Counted from the stretch's first letter, positions 17,487 to 26,692 are shown. The stretch is 64,000 bases of DNA from Bacteroides uniformis (GCF_025147485.1 NZ_CP102263.1:4291501-4355500); one strand, 5' to 3'. The notes: generated by a model not told the origin, from the sequence alone. Numbers and translations: made by a program.

Positions 17487-18473
17487 ATGAGCGAGAGAAT
17501 AATTAAATGGGGATTCATCGGTTGCGGAGAAGTGACCAAATACAAAAGCGGACCGGCATTCCAGAAAATAGAGAACTCCGAAGTAGTGGCCGTCATGAGC
17601 CGAAATGGTGACAAGGCCAAGACCTACGCCAAGGAAAGAGGGATTCCTAAATGGTACGACGATGCCCAGGAGCTGATTGACGACGAAGAGGTGAACGCCG
17701 TGTACATTGCCACTCCTCCTTCTTCACATGCTACGTACGCCATCATGTCCATGAAGGCAGGTAAACCGGTCTACATAGAGAAGCCGATGGCCGTTACCTA
17801 CGAAGAGTGCTGCCGCATCAACCGCATTTCCCAAGAAACGGGTGTTCCATGTTTTGTCGCGTATTACCGCCGCTATCTGCCCTACTTCCTGAAGGTAAAG
17901 TCACTGGTAGAGGAGGGACATATTGGCAATGTCATCAACATTCAAATCCGCTTCGCCCAGCCTCCCCGCGACCTCGACCATAACAAGGAAAACCTACCGT
18001 GGCGCGTGCAACCGGACATTGCCGGCGGAGGATACTTCTATGACCTTGCGCCCCACCAGATAGACTTGCTGCAGGAAATCTTCGGATGTATCCTCGAAGC
18101 CAGCGGCTACAAGAGCAACCGTGGCAGACTATATCCTGCCGAAGACACTCTAAGCGCATGTTTCCAGTTTGACAGCGGACTAGTAGGCAGCGGCTCCTGG
18201 TGTTTTGTCGCCCACGAATCCGCCCGCGAAGACCGTATAGAAATCATTGGAGACAAAGGCATGATTTGTTTCTCCGTATTCACCTATGACCCCATTGCGC
18301 TGCACACAGAAAGAGGGCGTGAGGAAATCATTGTCGAAAATCCCACCTACGTCCAACAACCGCTTATACAGGCAGTGGTAGACCACCTGCTGGGCAAGTC
18401 AGTCTGCGGCTGTGACGGCGAAAGCGCCACTCTGACCAACTGGGTAATGGACAAAATACTGAACAAACTCTGA
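17487..18473 (+). CDS. Gfo/Idh/MocA-family oxidoreductase
   Basis: A 328-residue NAD(P)-dependent oxidoreductase. The Rossmann motif GFIGCGEV is at residues 9-16, the EKPMAV segment (bearing the family's catalytic Lys) comes near residue 97, and the C-terminal alpha/beta domain contains DLAPHQIDLL. These enzymes usually act on sugars or inositols; the substrate here is not evident. It begins 15 bases after the S4 protein gene on the same strand, and ends at a hairpin shared with the convergent antiporter gene. Confidence 0.9.
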   Translation: MSERIIKWGFIGCGEVTKYKSGPAFQKIENSEVVAVMSRNGDKAKTYAKERGIPKWYDDAQELIDDEEVNAVYIATPPSSHATYAIMSMKAGKPVYIEKPMAVTYEECCRINRISQETGVPCFVAYYRRYLPYFLKVKSLVEEGHIGNVINIQIRFAQPPRDLDHNKENLPWRVQPDIAGGGYFYDLAPHQIDLLQEIFGCILEASGYKSNRGRLYPAEDTLSACFQFDSGLVGSGSWCFVAHESAREDRIEIIGDKGMICFSVFTYDPIALHTERGREEIIVENPTYVQQPLIQAVVDHLLGKSVCGCDGESATLTNWVMDKILNKL

Positions 18474-18481
18474 TTAGCGTT

Positions 18482-18504
18482 CATGGGGTAGACCTTACCC
18501 CATG
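18482..18504. terminator. Hairpin between the oxidoreductase and antiporter genes
   Basis: CATGGGGTA (18482-18490) pairs with TACCCCATG (18496-18504) across a 5-base loop. It overlaps the last codons of the antiporter gene and lacks a clear T-run, so termination is tentative. Confidence 0.45.
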
Positions 18505-20765
18505 TCGAAACCTTCACATTTCCAGCCGACCAGCTTGTACACATCGGCACTCTCGCCTACAATCCATACCACATCTCCCTCCACAAAAGGTTCATGCGGG
18601 TCGGGAGCATGCAAGGTCTCCCCTCCCCGCTCCACACCGGCAATCAGGCAGTGATATTTCTCGCGTATCCCTGCTTCTTTCAGGGTCTTGTTCAGGAAAG
18701 GGGACTGCCCGTCCACACAGAACTGGCGTAGAATCATCTCACTCTTCTCTATCACATCCGCATTCATGGCAGACACCTTATCCATCTCCTGGCCGAAGAT
18801 GTTCAATTCCTCATCCGTGGCAATTACTTGTATCTTGTCCTGCGGGAAAAGGCGGACAGACGCTCCGGGAATATTAATCCGTTTCTTGCCCCGAAGGATA
18901 GAGACCACATGGATACCGTATTTCTTTCCAAAATTCAGCTCCGCCAATGTCCTGCCCACCCATGCCGACTCGCCGGGGATTTCAAAATCCGTCAGGTGCA
19001 GGTCGCGCGACAGCAGACGTCCCGCATACTCCGGTTTCTTCTCTCCCATATACTCGGCACGCATGTCGCGGTACCGCAGATTCTGGAAGAATGTCCTCTC
19101 TATCATGATGGACTGCTTCTTCAACTGGCGGGAGAGTATCATCAGGGTCACCAGCAGCACCGCCACTCCAAACACCAGACCGACGGACATCTTGAACAAA
19201 CCGGCTATTACGAACATGACGAACGAAACGCCCAGCAGCAGACGCAGTACAATGGTGGCCACCAACGGTGCCCGGTTTCCACGGTTATCCTTCCATAAAG
19301 TCACGAACTCTTCCGAGTGGTTCTTTTTAATCATGATGGCACGCAGGAACGGAGCTATACACAGAATGATGATAAAGGCAGCCAACAGAGAGCCCCATAC
19401 CCCGGGCAGACTGTCGTGCACGAAAGGCACCAGAAAACGGAACGCCAAAGCTATCACCGCCACGCAAATGATGGAATACACCACCGTAATCCTGACCAGC
19501 GCAAATATCAGTTTCTTCCACAGACTCTCGTGGTTCATGGTCTGCGAACCTGAAGCATAGCGGGTCAAGAACTTTCTCCATTTTTCCGGCAAATGCGTAT
19601 CCACAAGATTGGAAGCCGGTTCTGCCAAACGAATCATATAAGGAGTGAGGAAAGTGGTGATGACAGACACCGCCACCACAATAGGATACAAGAAATGGCT
19701 GGTGACATGCAGTGACACGCCCAGCGAAGCTATAATAAAGGCAAACTCACCGATTTGCGTCAGACTGAAACCGCATTGCATAGCCGTCTTCAGCGGTTGC
19801 CCTGCCAGCAGCACACCCAGCGTCCCGAAGAGGGATTGCCCGAGGATGACCGCCAGAGTAATCACGACAATAGGTCCCGCATACTCCACAATCATGGCCG
19901 GGTCTACCATCATGCCGACCGATACGAAGAAGATGGCGCCGAACAAGTCCTTGACCGGCTTCACCAGGCGCTCTATGCTCTCCGCCTCTACCGTCTCGGC
20001 AAGAATGGAGCCCATGATGAACGCGCCGAAAGCAGCCGAGAAACCCGTGTGCGCGGCCATCACCACCATACCGAAACAGAGTCCGAGAGAGACTATCAGC
20101 AAGGTTTCCTCGCTCATCAGCTTCCGGCACCGCTTCAGCAATCCGGGGATGAGGTATATCCCTACGACGAACCAAAGTATCAGGAAGAACAGCAGTTTGG
20201 CAATGCTCCCCAGCATCTCCGTACCCTCGAAGTTATGGCTGACTGCCATCGTGGAGAGCATCACCATCAATACGATGGCAAGAATATCCTCCAGGATAAG
20301 CACACTGAGCACCAGCCCCGTGAACTGTTTCTTGCGCATCCCCAAATCATCAAACGCCTTATAGATAATGGTAGTGGACGACATGGCAATCATACCGCCC
20401 AGGAAGATACAGTCCATCCGTTGCCAGCCGAACCCGGTACCTACCGCCACTCCCAACAATATCATACAAAAGATGATGGTACACGCAGCAATAATCGCCA
20501 CGCCTCCCACCTTCACAATCTTCTTGAAGCTGAATTCCAATCCCAGTGCAAACAGCAGGAAGATAACGCCTATATCCGCCCAGGTCTGTATATTAGCCGT
20601 GTCCATCACCGACGGTGTATAGGCCATGTGAGGGCTGGCAAGGAATCCTGCAACTACATATCCTAACACCAGCGGTTGCTTCAATTTCTTAAAAAGCAGG
20701 GTCATAATCCCCGCACAAATCAATATCAGAGCTAAATCAGCTATCAAAGGGGCTAAATGTGACAT
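18495..20765 (-). CDS. CPA2-family cation:proton antiporter with two TrkA-C domains
   Basis: A 756-residue protein. The first ~390 residues form the Na+/H+ exchanger domain with about twelve helices, followed by further hydrophobic segments (about 420-560) and a cytoplasmic C-terminus with two TrkA-C (RCK-C) modules, around 590-650 and 680-745. There is no TrkA-N nucleotide-binding domain, so it is not a classical KefB/C. It likely moves K+ or Na+ against protons across the inner membrane. The 22-bp palindrome array at 20807-20894 is directly upstream of its start. Confidence 0.9.
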   Translation of the reverse strand: MSHLAPLIADLALILICAGIMTLLFKKLKQPLVLGYVVAGFLASPHMAYTPSVMDTANIQTWADIGVIFLLFALGLEFSFKKIVKVGGVAIIAACTIIFCMILLGVAVGTGFGWQRMDCIFLGGMIAMSSTTIIYKAFDDLGMRKKQFTGLVLSVLILEDILAIVLMVMLSTMAVSHNFEGTEMLGSIAKLLFFLILWFVVGIYLIPGLLKRCRKLMSEETLLIVSLGLCFGMVVMAAHTGFSAAFGAFIMGSILAETVEAESIERLVKPVKDLFGAIFFVSVGMMVDPAMIVEYAGPIVVITLAVILGQSLFGTLGVLLAGQPLKTAMQCGFSLTQIGEFAFIIASLGVSLHVTSHFLYPIVVAVSVITTFLTPYMIRLAEPASNLVDTHLPEKWRKFLTRYASGSQTMNHESLWKKLIFALVRITVVYSIICVAVIALAFRFLVPFVHDSLPGVWGSLLAAFIIILCIAPFLRAIMIKKNHSEEFVTLWKDNRGNRAPLVATIVLRLLLGVSFVMFVIAGLFKMSVGLVFGVAVLLVTLMILSRQLKKQSIMIERTFFQNLRYRDMRAEYMGEKKPEYAGRLLSRDLHLTDFEIPGESAWVGRTLAELNFGKKYGIHVVSILRGKKRINIPGASVRLFPQDKIQVIATDEELNIFGQEMDKVSAMNADVIEKSEMILRQFCVDGQSPFLNKTLKEAGIREKYHCLIAGVERGGETLHAPDPHEPFVEGDVVWIVGESADVYKLVGWKCEGFDMG

Positions 20766-20806
20766 AACACTACTTATCTATTAATCAGAGATATACAACT
20801 GCAAAA

Positions 20807-20894
20807 CTCTGCAATACATCTACAGTAGCTCTGCAATACATCTGCAGTGGCTCTGCAAAAGGTATGCAGTAACTTTGCAGCAGTTGTCTGTACG
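20807..20894 (+). repeat. Four-unit 22-bp array of CTGCA...TGCAG palindromes
   Basis: Units begin at 20807, 20829, 20851 and 20873, an exact 22-bp period. The first three carry CTGCA, 7 bases, TGCAG (TACAG in the first); the fourth is degenerate. The array lies between the hisB stop (20898) and the antiporter start (20765), both leftward, so it is upstream of the antiporter. Confidence 0.85.
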
Positions 20895-20897
20895 ATT

Positions 20898-22046
20898 CTA
20901 CAACACTCCTTTCGAGCTTGGCAGTTCAAAGTGATAAATATCCCTTTTCACCGCCATCTTCAGCGCACGTGCCAGCGCCTTGAAGATGCCTTCTATCTTA
21001 TGATGTTCGTTCTGCCCTTCGGCTTTTACATTAAGATTCATCCGGGCGGCATCACTCAAGGACTTGAAGAAGTGCAGGAACATTTCCGTAGGCATGTCGC
21101 CTATCTTCTCGCGCTTGAACCCGGCATCCCATACCAACCACGGGCGACCGCCGAAGTCGAGGCACACCTGGCAGAGACAATCGTCCATAGGAAGGGCATA
21201 GCCGTAGCGTTCGATGCCGCGCTTGCTTCCTAAGGCCTGATAAAGGCAGTCGCCCAGAGCAAGAGCGGTATCCTCGATGGTGTGGTGCTCGTCCACTTCG
21301 AGGTCGCCTTTCACACGGATGGTGAGGTCCATGCCGCCGTGCTTGCCTATCTGCTCCAGCATGTGGTCGAAGAAGCCCAGTCCGGTCGCGATGTCACAAT
21401 GCCCGTTACCATCCAGATTCAAGGATACGTATATATCTGTCTCCTTGGTAGTACGACGTACTTCCGCCGTACGCTCACCGGCAAAGAGGAATTCGGCAAC
21501 CTTATCCCAATCCCTGGTGGCGAGGGCGCAGTAATCTTCAAGTCCGTCACAAGCGGCACCGCCACCTTCGGAAACGGGTTTCAATAATGCCGTGTCATCT
21601 TGCAGAAGAATGGCACGGCAGCCCAGATTCTTTGCCAGTTCCACATCCGTAGGCCGGTCGCCAATGACGAAACTGTGGGACAAATCGTAGTCCGGGTTAT
21701 CGAGGTATTTGGCAAGCATTCCGGTACGCGGCTTGCGGGTCGGTGCATTGTCGTCGGGCATGCTGCGGTCTATGCAGATGTCGTCGAAGGTGATGCCTTC
21801 GCCTTCCAATGTCTTCATCATCAGGTTGTGTGCCGGCCAGAAGGTCTCTTCCGGAAAGGAGGCGGTGCCGAGACCGTCCTGATTGGTCACCATTACAAAA
21901 TCAAAATCCAGCTTGCTGCGGATGAAGCCAAGATTGCGCATCACTTTCGGATAGAACTCCAGCTTCTCCAGGGAGTCCAGCTGATAATCAATGGGCGGCT
22001 CAATGACTAAAGTCCCGTCACGGTCTATAAAAAGTAGTTTCTTCAT
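20898..22046 (-). CDS. hisB: Bifunctional histidinol-phosphatase/imidazoleglycerol-phosphate dehydratase
   Basis: A 382-residue fusion enzyme. Residues 1-165 are a HAD-type histidinol-phosphate phosphatase with the DxDGT motif at Asp8/Asp10 (FIDRDGTLV). Residues ~195-382 are the imidazoleglycerol-phosphate dehydratase with its paired metal-binding histidine motifs ([14 protein letters not shown] and [14 protein letters not shown]). It performs steps 6 and 8 of histidine synthesis. It is the last gene of hisG-D-C-B, 184 bases after hisC; the gap holds a purine-rich inverted repeat. Confidence 0.97.
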   Translation of the reverse strand: MKKLLFIDRDGTLVIEPPIDYQLDSLEKLEFYPKVMRNLGFIRSKLDFDFVMVTNQDGLGTASFPEETFWPAHNLMMKTLEGEGITFDDICIDRSMPDDNAPTRKPRTGMLAKYLDNPDYDLSHSFVIGDRPTDVELAKNLGCRAILLQDDTALLKPVSEGGGAACDGLEDYCALATRDWDKVAEFLFAGERTAEVRRTTKETDIYVSLNLDGNGHCDIATGLGFFDHMLEQIGKHGGMDLTIRVKGDLEVDEHHTIEDTALALGDCLYQALGSKRGIERYGYALPMDDCLCQVCLDFGGRPWLVWDAGFKREKIGDMPTEMFLHFFKSLSDAARMNLNVKAEGQNEHHKIEGIFKALARALKMAVKRDIYHFELPSSKGVL

Positions 22047-22071
22047 TTTAAAGGATATTTTTTTTGAGGGA

Positions 22072-22235
22072 ATAAAGGGAGTTATCGGGAGTTAGAAGGA
22101 GGTAGAAGGAGTTAGAGGAGTTAGAGGCCAGTAGTTCTGCTTGCATAAGCATTACTTGTATAGAACAGCAGTATCGGCCTTTAACTCCCTTTTAATCCCT
22201 TTACCCCCCTTTTACTCCCTTTAACTCCTTCTACA
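22072..22235. repeat. Purine/pyrimidine-asymmetric inverted repeat between hisC and hisB
   Basis: The left arm (about 22075-22140) is a series of GGAGTTA-type units on the plus strand. The right arm (about 22165-22235) is their complement (TTAACTCC/TTTACTCCC units), overlapping the last codons of hisC. The arms pair imperfectly over about 65 bases around a ~25-base centre. Strand asymmetry is extreme: one arm is nearly all purine plus T. Confidence 0.75.
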
Positions 22236-23271
22236 TATATTCCTTCAGCGCTTCAATCAATTTTTCATTCTCTCCTCTCGTTCCCACCGTCACCCGCAGG
22301 CAATTTCCGCAGAGTGACACGGAGTTACGGTTGCGGACAATGATACCCTTGCCTACCAGATAATTGTAAATCTTCACGGCATCCGTCACACGGGCCAGGA
22401 AGAAATTGGCATGGGAAGGGAACATCTTCACCGTACATGGCAGTGCGGCGAACTCGGCTTCCAGATTCTCCCGTTCTTCTTTCAAGGTCTTCACCCAACG
22501 TTCTATTTCATAATAGCGGTGAAGCATTTCCACTGCCTGCTTCTGTGTCAGCTGGTTCACGTTATAGGGATATTTTATCTTACTGAGGATGCCGATAATC
22601 TCCGGTGAGGCAAATGCCATGCCCAGACGGATGGCAGCACATCCCCATGCTTTGGAGAAGGTTTGCAGTACAATGAGATTCGGATACCGATTCAAATTTT
22701 CGAGGAAGGAAGGTGCTTCGGAGAAGTCATTGTATGCCTCATCCAGTATCACCAACCCATCAAACTGGCGAATCAGCGTTTCAATCTCGCTACGGAGCAG
22801 GTCATTGCCGGTAGGATTGTTGGGAGAGCAGATAAAAATCAGTTTGGTATGCTCATCCGCAGCAGCCAAAAGCTTGTCGGCAGAGAACTGGAAATCCTCA
22901 TCGAGCAGCACCTTGCGGTACTCCACATCATTAACGTCGGCACAGACTTGATACATGCCGTAGGTAGGGTCGATAGCCACTACATTGTCCACACGGGGTT
23001 CACAAAAAGCACGGAACACCAAATCGATAGCTTCGTCACTGCCATTCCCTAAGAAGATGGAATCGGGACTCACCTTTTTAATTCTAGACAATTCTGTCTT
23101 TAGCTCCCGCTGCATGGGGTCGGGATAACGGTTGTGGGGCATGTTATAAGGATTCTCGTTTGCATCGAGAAAAACGGATGCCGCAGCACCATTATATTCA
23201 TCACGTGCTGAAGAATAAGGCTTCAGACGCCAGATATTCGGACGGGTAAGTTCTTGTAATGTTTTCACCAT
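22231..23271 (-). CDS. hisC: Histidinol-phosphate aminotransferase
   Basis: A 346-residue PLP enzyme of fold type I that transaminates imidazole-acetol phosphate to histidinol phosphate. The PLP lysine is Lys207 in [21 protein letters not shown] (149-155) and ILDEAY (175-180) are the other cofactor-site motifs. Length is normal. It starts 66 bases after hisD. The intervening DNA contains simple AT-rich repeats (AATTTTCAACTTTCAATTTTC). Confidence 0.97.
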   Translation of the reverse strand: MVKTLQELTRPNIWRLKPYSSARDEYNGAAASVFLDANENPYNMPHNRYPDPMQRELKTELSRIKKVSPDSIFLGNGSDEAIDLVFRAFCEPRVDNVVAIDPTYGMYQVCADVNDVEYRKVLLDEDFQFSADKLLAAADEHTKLIFICSPNNPTGNDLLRSEIETLIRQFDGLVILDEAYNDFSEAPSFLENLNRYPNLIVLQTFSKAWGCAAIRLGMAFASPEIIGILSKIKYPYNVNQLTQKQAVEMLHRYYEIERWVKTLKEERENLEAEFAALPCTVKMFPSHANFFLARVTDAVKIYNYLVGKGIIVRNRNSVSLCGNCLRVTVGTRGENEKLIEALKEYM

Positions 23272-23337
23272 GTTATTTATGATTTGACAATTTACGATTA
23301 AAATTACTTTAAGCCATCAGCTCTCAATTTTCAACTT

Positions 23338-24630
23338 TCAATTTTCATTCTCCAACTGCCCCAGTCTCACACTCACGGCATTCTTATGCGCATCCAGCTG
23401 TTCATTGGCAGCCATCAGCTCGATGGCAGGGCCGATGATATTTAATCCTTCCGGCTTTATCTCCTGAAAAGTTATCTTGCGGATAAAGCTGTCGAGGCTG
23501 ACACCGCTGTATGCTTTGGCATAGCCGTTTGTCGGCAGGGTATGGTTTGTGCCCGAAGCATAATCTCCCGCACTCTCCGGAGTAAGAGAACCCAGGAATA
23601 CGGAACCGGCATTCACGATACGTTCTGCCACGGAAAGATAATCCTCGGTTTCTATGATAAGATGTTCGGGAGCATACGCGTTGGTCAATTCAATGGCTTC
23701 TGCCATGCTGTCCACTACAATCAGTTTGCTATTGGCAAGAGACTTTTCGGCAATCTCTTTACGTGGCAGTAAGGCCAGTTGGCGTTCCACTTCCACCTTT
23801 ACAGCTTGTTGCAATTCGACAGAGGTCGTAATTAATATAGCCTGACTGTCCACTCCGTGTTCTGCCTGGCTCAACAAGTCGGCGGCGACAAAAATCGGAT
23901 TAGCTGTTTCGTCAGCCAAAACTTCTACTTCCGAAGGTCCTGCCGGCATATCTATCGCCACATCACGCAAGCTCACAAGCTGTTTGGCAGCCGTGACATA
24001 CTGATTTCCCGGACCGAATATCTTGTAAACCTTAGGCACACTTTCCGTTCCGTATGCCATAGCGGCAATGGCTTGTATGCCGCCAGCTTTGAAAATCCGG
24101 TTGACACCTGCCACTTTTGCGGCAAACAACACAGCGGGATGTACCTTTCCGTCACGTCCCGGAGGGGTGCAGAGAACAATCTCCTTGCATCCGGCAATCC
24201 TGGCGGGAACGGCCAGCATCAGTACCGTAGAAAACAGCGGAGCCGTTCCTCCGGGGATATACAATCCCACCTTTTCTATGGCAACCGCTTTCTGCCAGCA
24301 GGTCACCCCCGGCTGAGTCTGCACTTTCTTGCCCTCAAAGCGTTGTGCGGCGTGGAAAGTCTCGATGTTCTGCTTTGCCAGGCGAATAGCTGCTTTCAAG
24401 TCTTCACTCACCAGGTTTTCCGCTTCCTGCTGTTCCTCTTCCGACACTGCCAGCGAGGCCAACACCACTTTATCAAATTTTTCTTCATAATCCAGCACAG
24501 CACGGTCTCCCTCCTCCTTCACACGGTCAATAACACTCCGCACCGTATCAAACAGATTCTCCGTATTCATCACCGGACGTTTCAGAATCTCTTGCCACTG
24601 GGATTTATCGGGATTACTAATCAATATCAT
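23338..24630 (-). CDS. hisD: Histidinol dehydrogenase
   Basis: A 430-residue zinc enzyme catalysing the last two oxidations of histidine synthesis. Visible family motifs are IDMPAGPSEVEVLADE, the zinc-site LLSQAEHGVDSQA, and GTNHTLPTNGYAKAYSGVS near the C-terminus. Length is normal. It is second in the hisG-D-C-B operon; a 139-bp nested inverted repeat separates it from hisG. Confidence 0.97.
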   Translation of the reverse strand: MILISNPDKSQWQEILKRPVMNTENLFDTVRSVIDRVKEEGDRAVLDYEEKFDKVVLASLAVSEEEQQEAENLVSEDLKAAIRLAKQNIETFHAAQRFEGKKVQTQPGVTCWQKAVAIEKVGLYIPGGTAPLFSTVLMLAVPARIAGCKEIVLCTPPGRDGKVHPAVLFAAKVAGVNRIFKAGGIQAIAAMAYGTESVPKVYKIFGPGNQYVTAAKQLVSLRDVAIDMPAGPSEVEVLADETANPIFVAADLLSQAEHGVDSQAILITTSVELQQAVKVEVERQLALLPRKEIAEKSLANSKLIVVDSMAEAIELTNAYAPEHLIIETEDYLSVAERIVNAGSVFLGSLTPESAGDYASGTNHTLPTNGYAKAYSGVSLDSFIRKITFQEIKPEGLNIIGPAIELMAANEQLDAHKNAVSVRLGQLENEN

Positions 24631-24677
24631 AATGACATGTTTTTAAAGATTTATGCATAAACCATGATATTATTGGA

Positions 24678-24822
24678 GGTGTGTCAAAACTCTCTGAAGA
24701 CTTTCTTTTAGGCGCTGATTACGCGGATTTCACGGATTTATTTTACCGAATCCGCGCTATTTCGCGTAATTCGCACCTAATGTCGTAACATAAAGAAAGC
24801 GTTTATATACTTTTGACACATC
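24678..24822. repeat. Nested inverted repeat between hisG and hisD (MITE-like)
   Basis: The outer arms GTGTCAAAA (24681-24689) and TTTTGACAC (24811-24819) enclose CTTTCTTTTA/TAAAGAAAG and then an inner pair of ~30 bases (24709-24739 with 24749-24780, cores GATTACGCGGATTTCACGG and CCGCGCTATTTCGCGTAAT). The inner arms resemble the CACAGATT hairpins at 16358 and 25967. No coding sequence lies inside. Confidence 0.75.
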
Positions 24823-24831
24823 CTCGAGGCT

Positions 24832-25683
24832 TTAAATTATCATTTTCTCAATCGGCAGCACCAGAATGCCTTCCGCCCCCAATGCCTTCAACTTTCCGAT
24901 AATCTCCCAGAAACACTTCTCGTCGAGTACGGTATGTACTGAGCACCAGCCTTCTTGTGCCAAAGGCATCACCGTGGGGCTCTTCATGCCCGGAAGTACA
25001 GAGACAATCTCATCCAGTTTCTCTTTCGGGGCATTCATCAGCACATACTTCTTATCTTCGGCTGTCTTCACAGCATCCATACGGAACAACAGCTCCCTCA
25101 ATATCCCTTGCTTTTCCTCGCTCAGGTTCCTGTTACCAATCAGCAGGGCTTCGGACTTCATCACAACCTCCACTTCCTTCAGGCGGTTGCTCACCAGCGT
25201 AGAACCGGAACTTACAATATCGAAAATGGCATCTGCCAGACCGATGCCCGGCGCCACTTCTACCGACCCCGTAATGACGTGTATCTCCGCATTCACCCCA
25301 TTCTCTTTCAAAAAGCTGGAAAGGATACCCGGATAAGATGTCGCAATCTTCTTTCCGTGAAACCACTTCACCCCCGGATACTCAATATCCTTCGGCATGG
25401 CAAGAGACAGACGGCATTTGCTGAATCCCAGACGCTTGATTATCTCTGCATCCTCATTCTTCTCAACAAATTCATTCTCACCCACAATTCCTATATCAGC
25501 CACTCCGGTAGCCACAGACTGCGGAATGTCGTCATCCCTCAGAAACAACACTTCAAGAGGAAAGTTTGACGACTGCACCAACAACGAGCGCTTCATGGCA
25601 CTCAACTTTATATCCGATTCTCCCAAAAACGACATGGTCTCGTCATACAGACGACCCTTAGCTTGTACTGCAATTCTTAACAT
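24832..25683 (-). CDS. hisG: ATP phosphoribosyltransferase (long form)
   Basis: A 283-residue long-form HisG, first enzyme of histidine synthesis (ATP plus PRPP to phosphoribosyl-ATP). Residues 1-205 are the catalytic domain with the PRPP loop segment DIVSSGSTLVSN, and residues ~210-283 are the ACT-like regulatory domain for feedback by histidine. It is first in the operon, ~140 bases after the attenuator leader peptide, so expression is probably controlled by histidyl-tRNA supply. Confidence 0.97.
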   Translation of the reverse strand: MLRIAVQAKGRLYDETMSFLGESDIKLSAMKRSLLVQSSNFPLEVLFLRDDDIPQSVATGVADIGIVGENEFVEKNEDAEIIKRLGFSKCRLSLAMPKDIEYPGVKWFHGKKIATSYPGILSSFLKENGVNAEIHVITGSVEVAPGIGLADAIFDIVSSGSTLVSNRLKEVEVVMKSEALLIGNRNLSEEKQGILRELLFRMDAVKTAEDKKYVLMNAPKEKLDEIVSVLPGMKSPTVMPLAQEGWCSVHTVLDEKCFWEIIGKLKALGAEGILVLPIEKMII

Positions 25684-25745
25684 AAGGTTATTTACTATTT
25701 TACGATTTACTATTTACTATTTTGAATGAGATGACAGAAAACAAA

Positions 25746-25776
25746 ACGAGGCTTACCAATATTCGGCAAGCCTCGT
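25746..25776 (-). terminator. Attenuator (intrinsic terminator) of the his operon
   Basis: On the minus strand a 12-bp stem (25776-25765 with 25757-25746, core ACGAGGCTT, one G-U pair) with a 7-base loop, followed by TTTTGTTTT. An outer 8-bp pair (AGATGACA at 25729-25736 with 25783-25790) brackets it. It lies between the His-rich leader peptide and hisG. Confidence 0.88.
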
Positions 25777-25821
25777 CTGTTATGTCATCTGTTGTACATA
25801 TACACTCATACGCCCACCGAG

Positions 25822-25869
25822 TTATTCGTTAGGATGATGATGGTGATGATGTGCAACGATATTCTTCAT
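25822..25869 (-). CDS. his operon leader peptide (MKNIVAHHHHHHPNE)
   Basis: A 15-codon open frame, ATG at 25869 and TAA ending at 25822, with six consecutive histidine codons (five CAT, one CAC). It begins ~15 bases after the predicted transcription start and ends 45 bases before the terminator stem. Scarce histidyl-tRNA would stall ribosomes at the His run and favour an alternative fold over the terminator, as in the enterobacterial his leader. I did not find a fully convincing antiterminator pairing by eye; CTCG just after the stop can pair with CGAG of the terminator's first arm. Confidence 0.88.
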   Translation of the reverse strand: MKNIVAHHHHHHPNE

Positions 25870-25890
25870 ATTTTTTGGATTTTAATGCGA

Positions 25891-25921
25891 CAAAAGTAAA
25901 CTAAAAGTTTGAAACTCCAAA
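25891..25921 (-). promoter_or_regulatory. his operon promoter
   Basis: On the minus strand TTTG (25921-25918), 19 bases, TACTTTTG (25898-25891), a full consensus match placing the transcription start near 25884, just before the leader peptide. Confidence 0.85.
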
Positions 25922-25966
25922 AGATTTATCACAAAAAGTTTATTTTTTCTTTCAAATTCATCTTAG

Positions 25967-26041
25967 TTCACCACAAATTACACAGATTTGCACAGATTAT
26001 TTTTATTCCAATCTATGCAAATCTGTGTAATCTGTGGTGAA
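25967..26041. repeat. Dispersed long-hairpin repeat (copy 2)
   Basis: 32-bp arms with two mismatches (25967-25998 with 26010-26041, core ATTACACAGATTTGCACAG) around an 11-base loop. Nearly the same arm sequence occurs at 16358-16453. It begins where the thioesterase gene ends (stop at 26046) and precedes the his promoter. Confidence 0.88.
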
Positions 26042-26045
26042 ACAA

Positions 26046-26603
26046 TTAAATCAACGGCAATATTTCCTCCTGCTCTACTTCGCAGCTATGGAAATGCATT
26101 TCCGCTTCCGCCTTCTCCTTCGGAAAGGTAAAGTAGGTGCAAGTGGCTTCTGTGCAAAGTTCGCCCATGCTATTATACAGGCGTGCTTCTATGATAGCAA
26201 TATTCCGCTTCTGCTCGCGAAGCGAAGCCCGCAGCACCACATGCGTGTCGTTGGTCGATATGGATTTGCGGAAGCGGGTTTCCATTTTCGATGTCACCCC
26301 GCCGGTCTGCAGCTTGCGGAACACGACCCAGCCGCAGATTTCATCCAGCAATACGGACTGGATGCCTCCATGCAACGTATTCAGCCACCCTTGATACTCC
26401 GGACGCGGCTTCCAGATGCTCACCACCTCGTCACCGTCCTCATAAAACTCCATTCTCACACCGGCTTCATTGTCAGGAGAGCAACCGAAACAGTTGTAGC
26501 CCTCCATATCTTTCCACGGATTGATAATCTTCTTCATATCGTATTCTTCTTTATCTGGTTTTGATTCATAAAGTCTCTCAATAAGACGTTCAATATTAGT
26601 CAT
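26046..26603 (-). CDS. PaaI-type hotdog-fold thioesterase
   Basis: A 185-residue protein with a hotdog thioesterase domain (about residues 40-165). YQGWLNTLHGGIQSVLLDEICGW carries the family's HGG motif and the catalytic acidic residue. The first ~22 residues are charged and may be dispensable: an internal ATG (MKKIINPWKDM) is an alternative start. Probably hydrolyses acyl-CoA esters. It is a single gene upstream of the his leader, ended by the long hairpin at 25967-26041. Confidence 0.85.
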   Translation of the reverse strand: MTNIERLIERLYESKPDKEEYDMKKIINPWKDMEGYNCFGCSPDNEAGVRMEFYEDGDEVVSIWKPRPEYQGWLNTLHGGIQSVLLDEICGWVVFRKLQTGGVTSKMETRFRKSISTNDTHVVLRASLREQKRNIAIIEARLYNSMGELCTEATCTYFTFPKEKAEAEMHFHSCEVEQEEILPLI

Positions 26604-26684
26604 TCCGATTGAGAACTACAAATTATTGATGCCTTTTTCAGAGAAAAATTAGCGGGATACTGTTCAAAAACCGGTTATTTTATT

Positions 26685-26692
26685 TAGCTTTG
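26685..26692 (+). promoter_or_regulatory. -7 element of the DUF4421 gene
   Basis: TAGCTTTG at 26685-26692 puts transcription start near 26699. That excludes the ATG at 26698 and favours the one at 26716. The -33 position reads TGTT. Confidence 0.5.

Noticed and set aside
24678..24822. Insertion sequence in the his operon
   Set aside because: There is no transposase frame and no clear target duplication; kept only as a MITE-like repeat.
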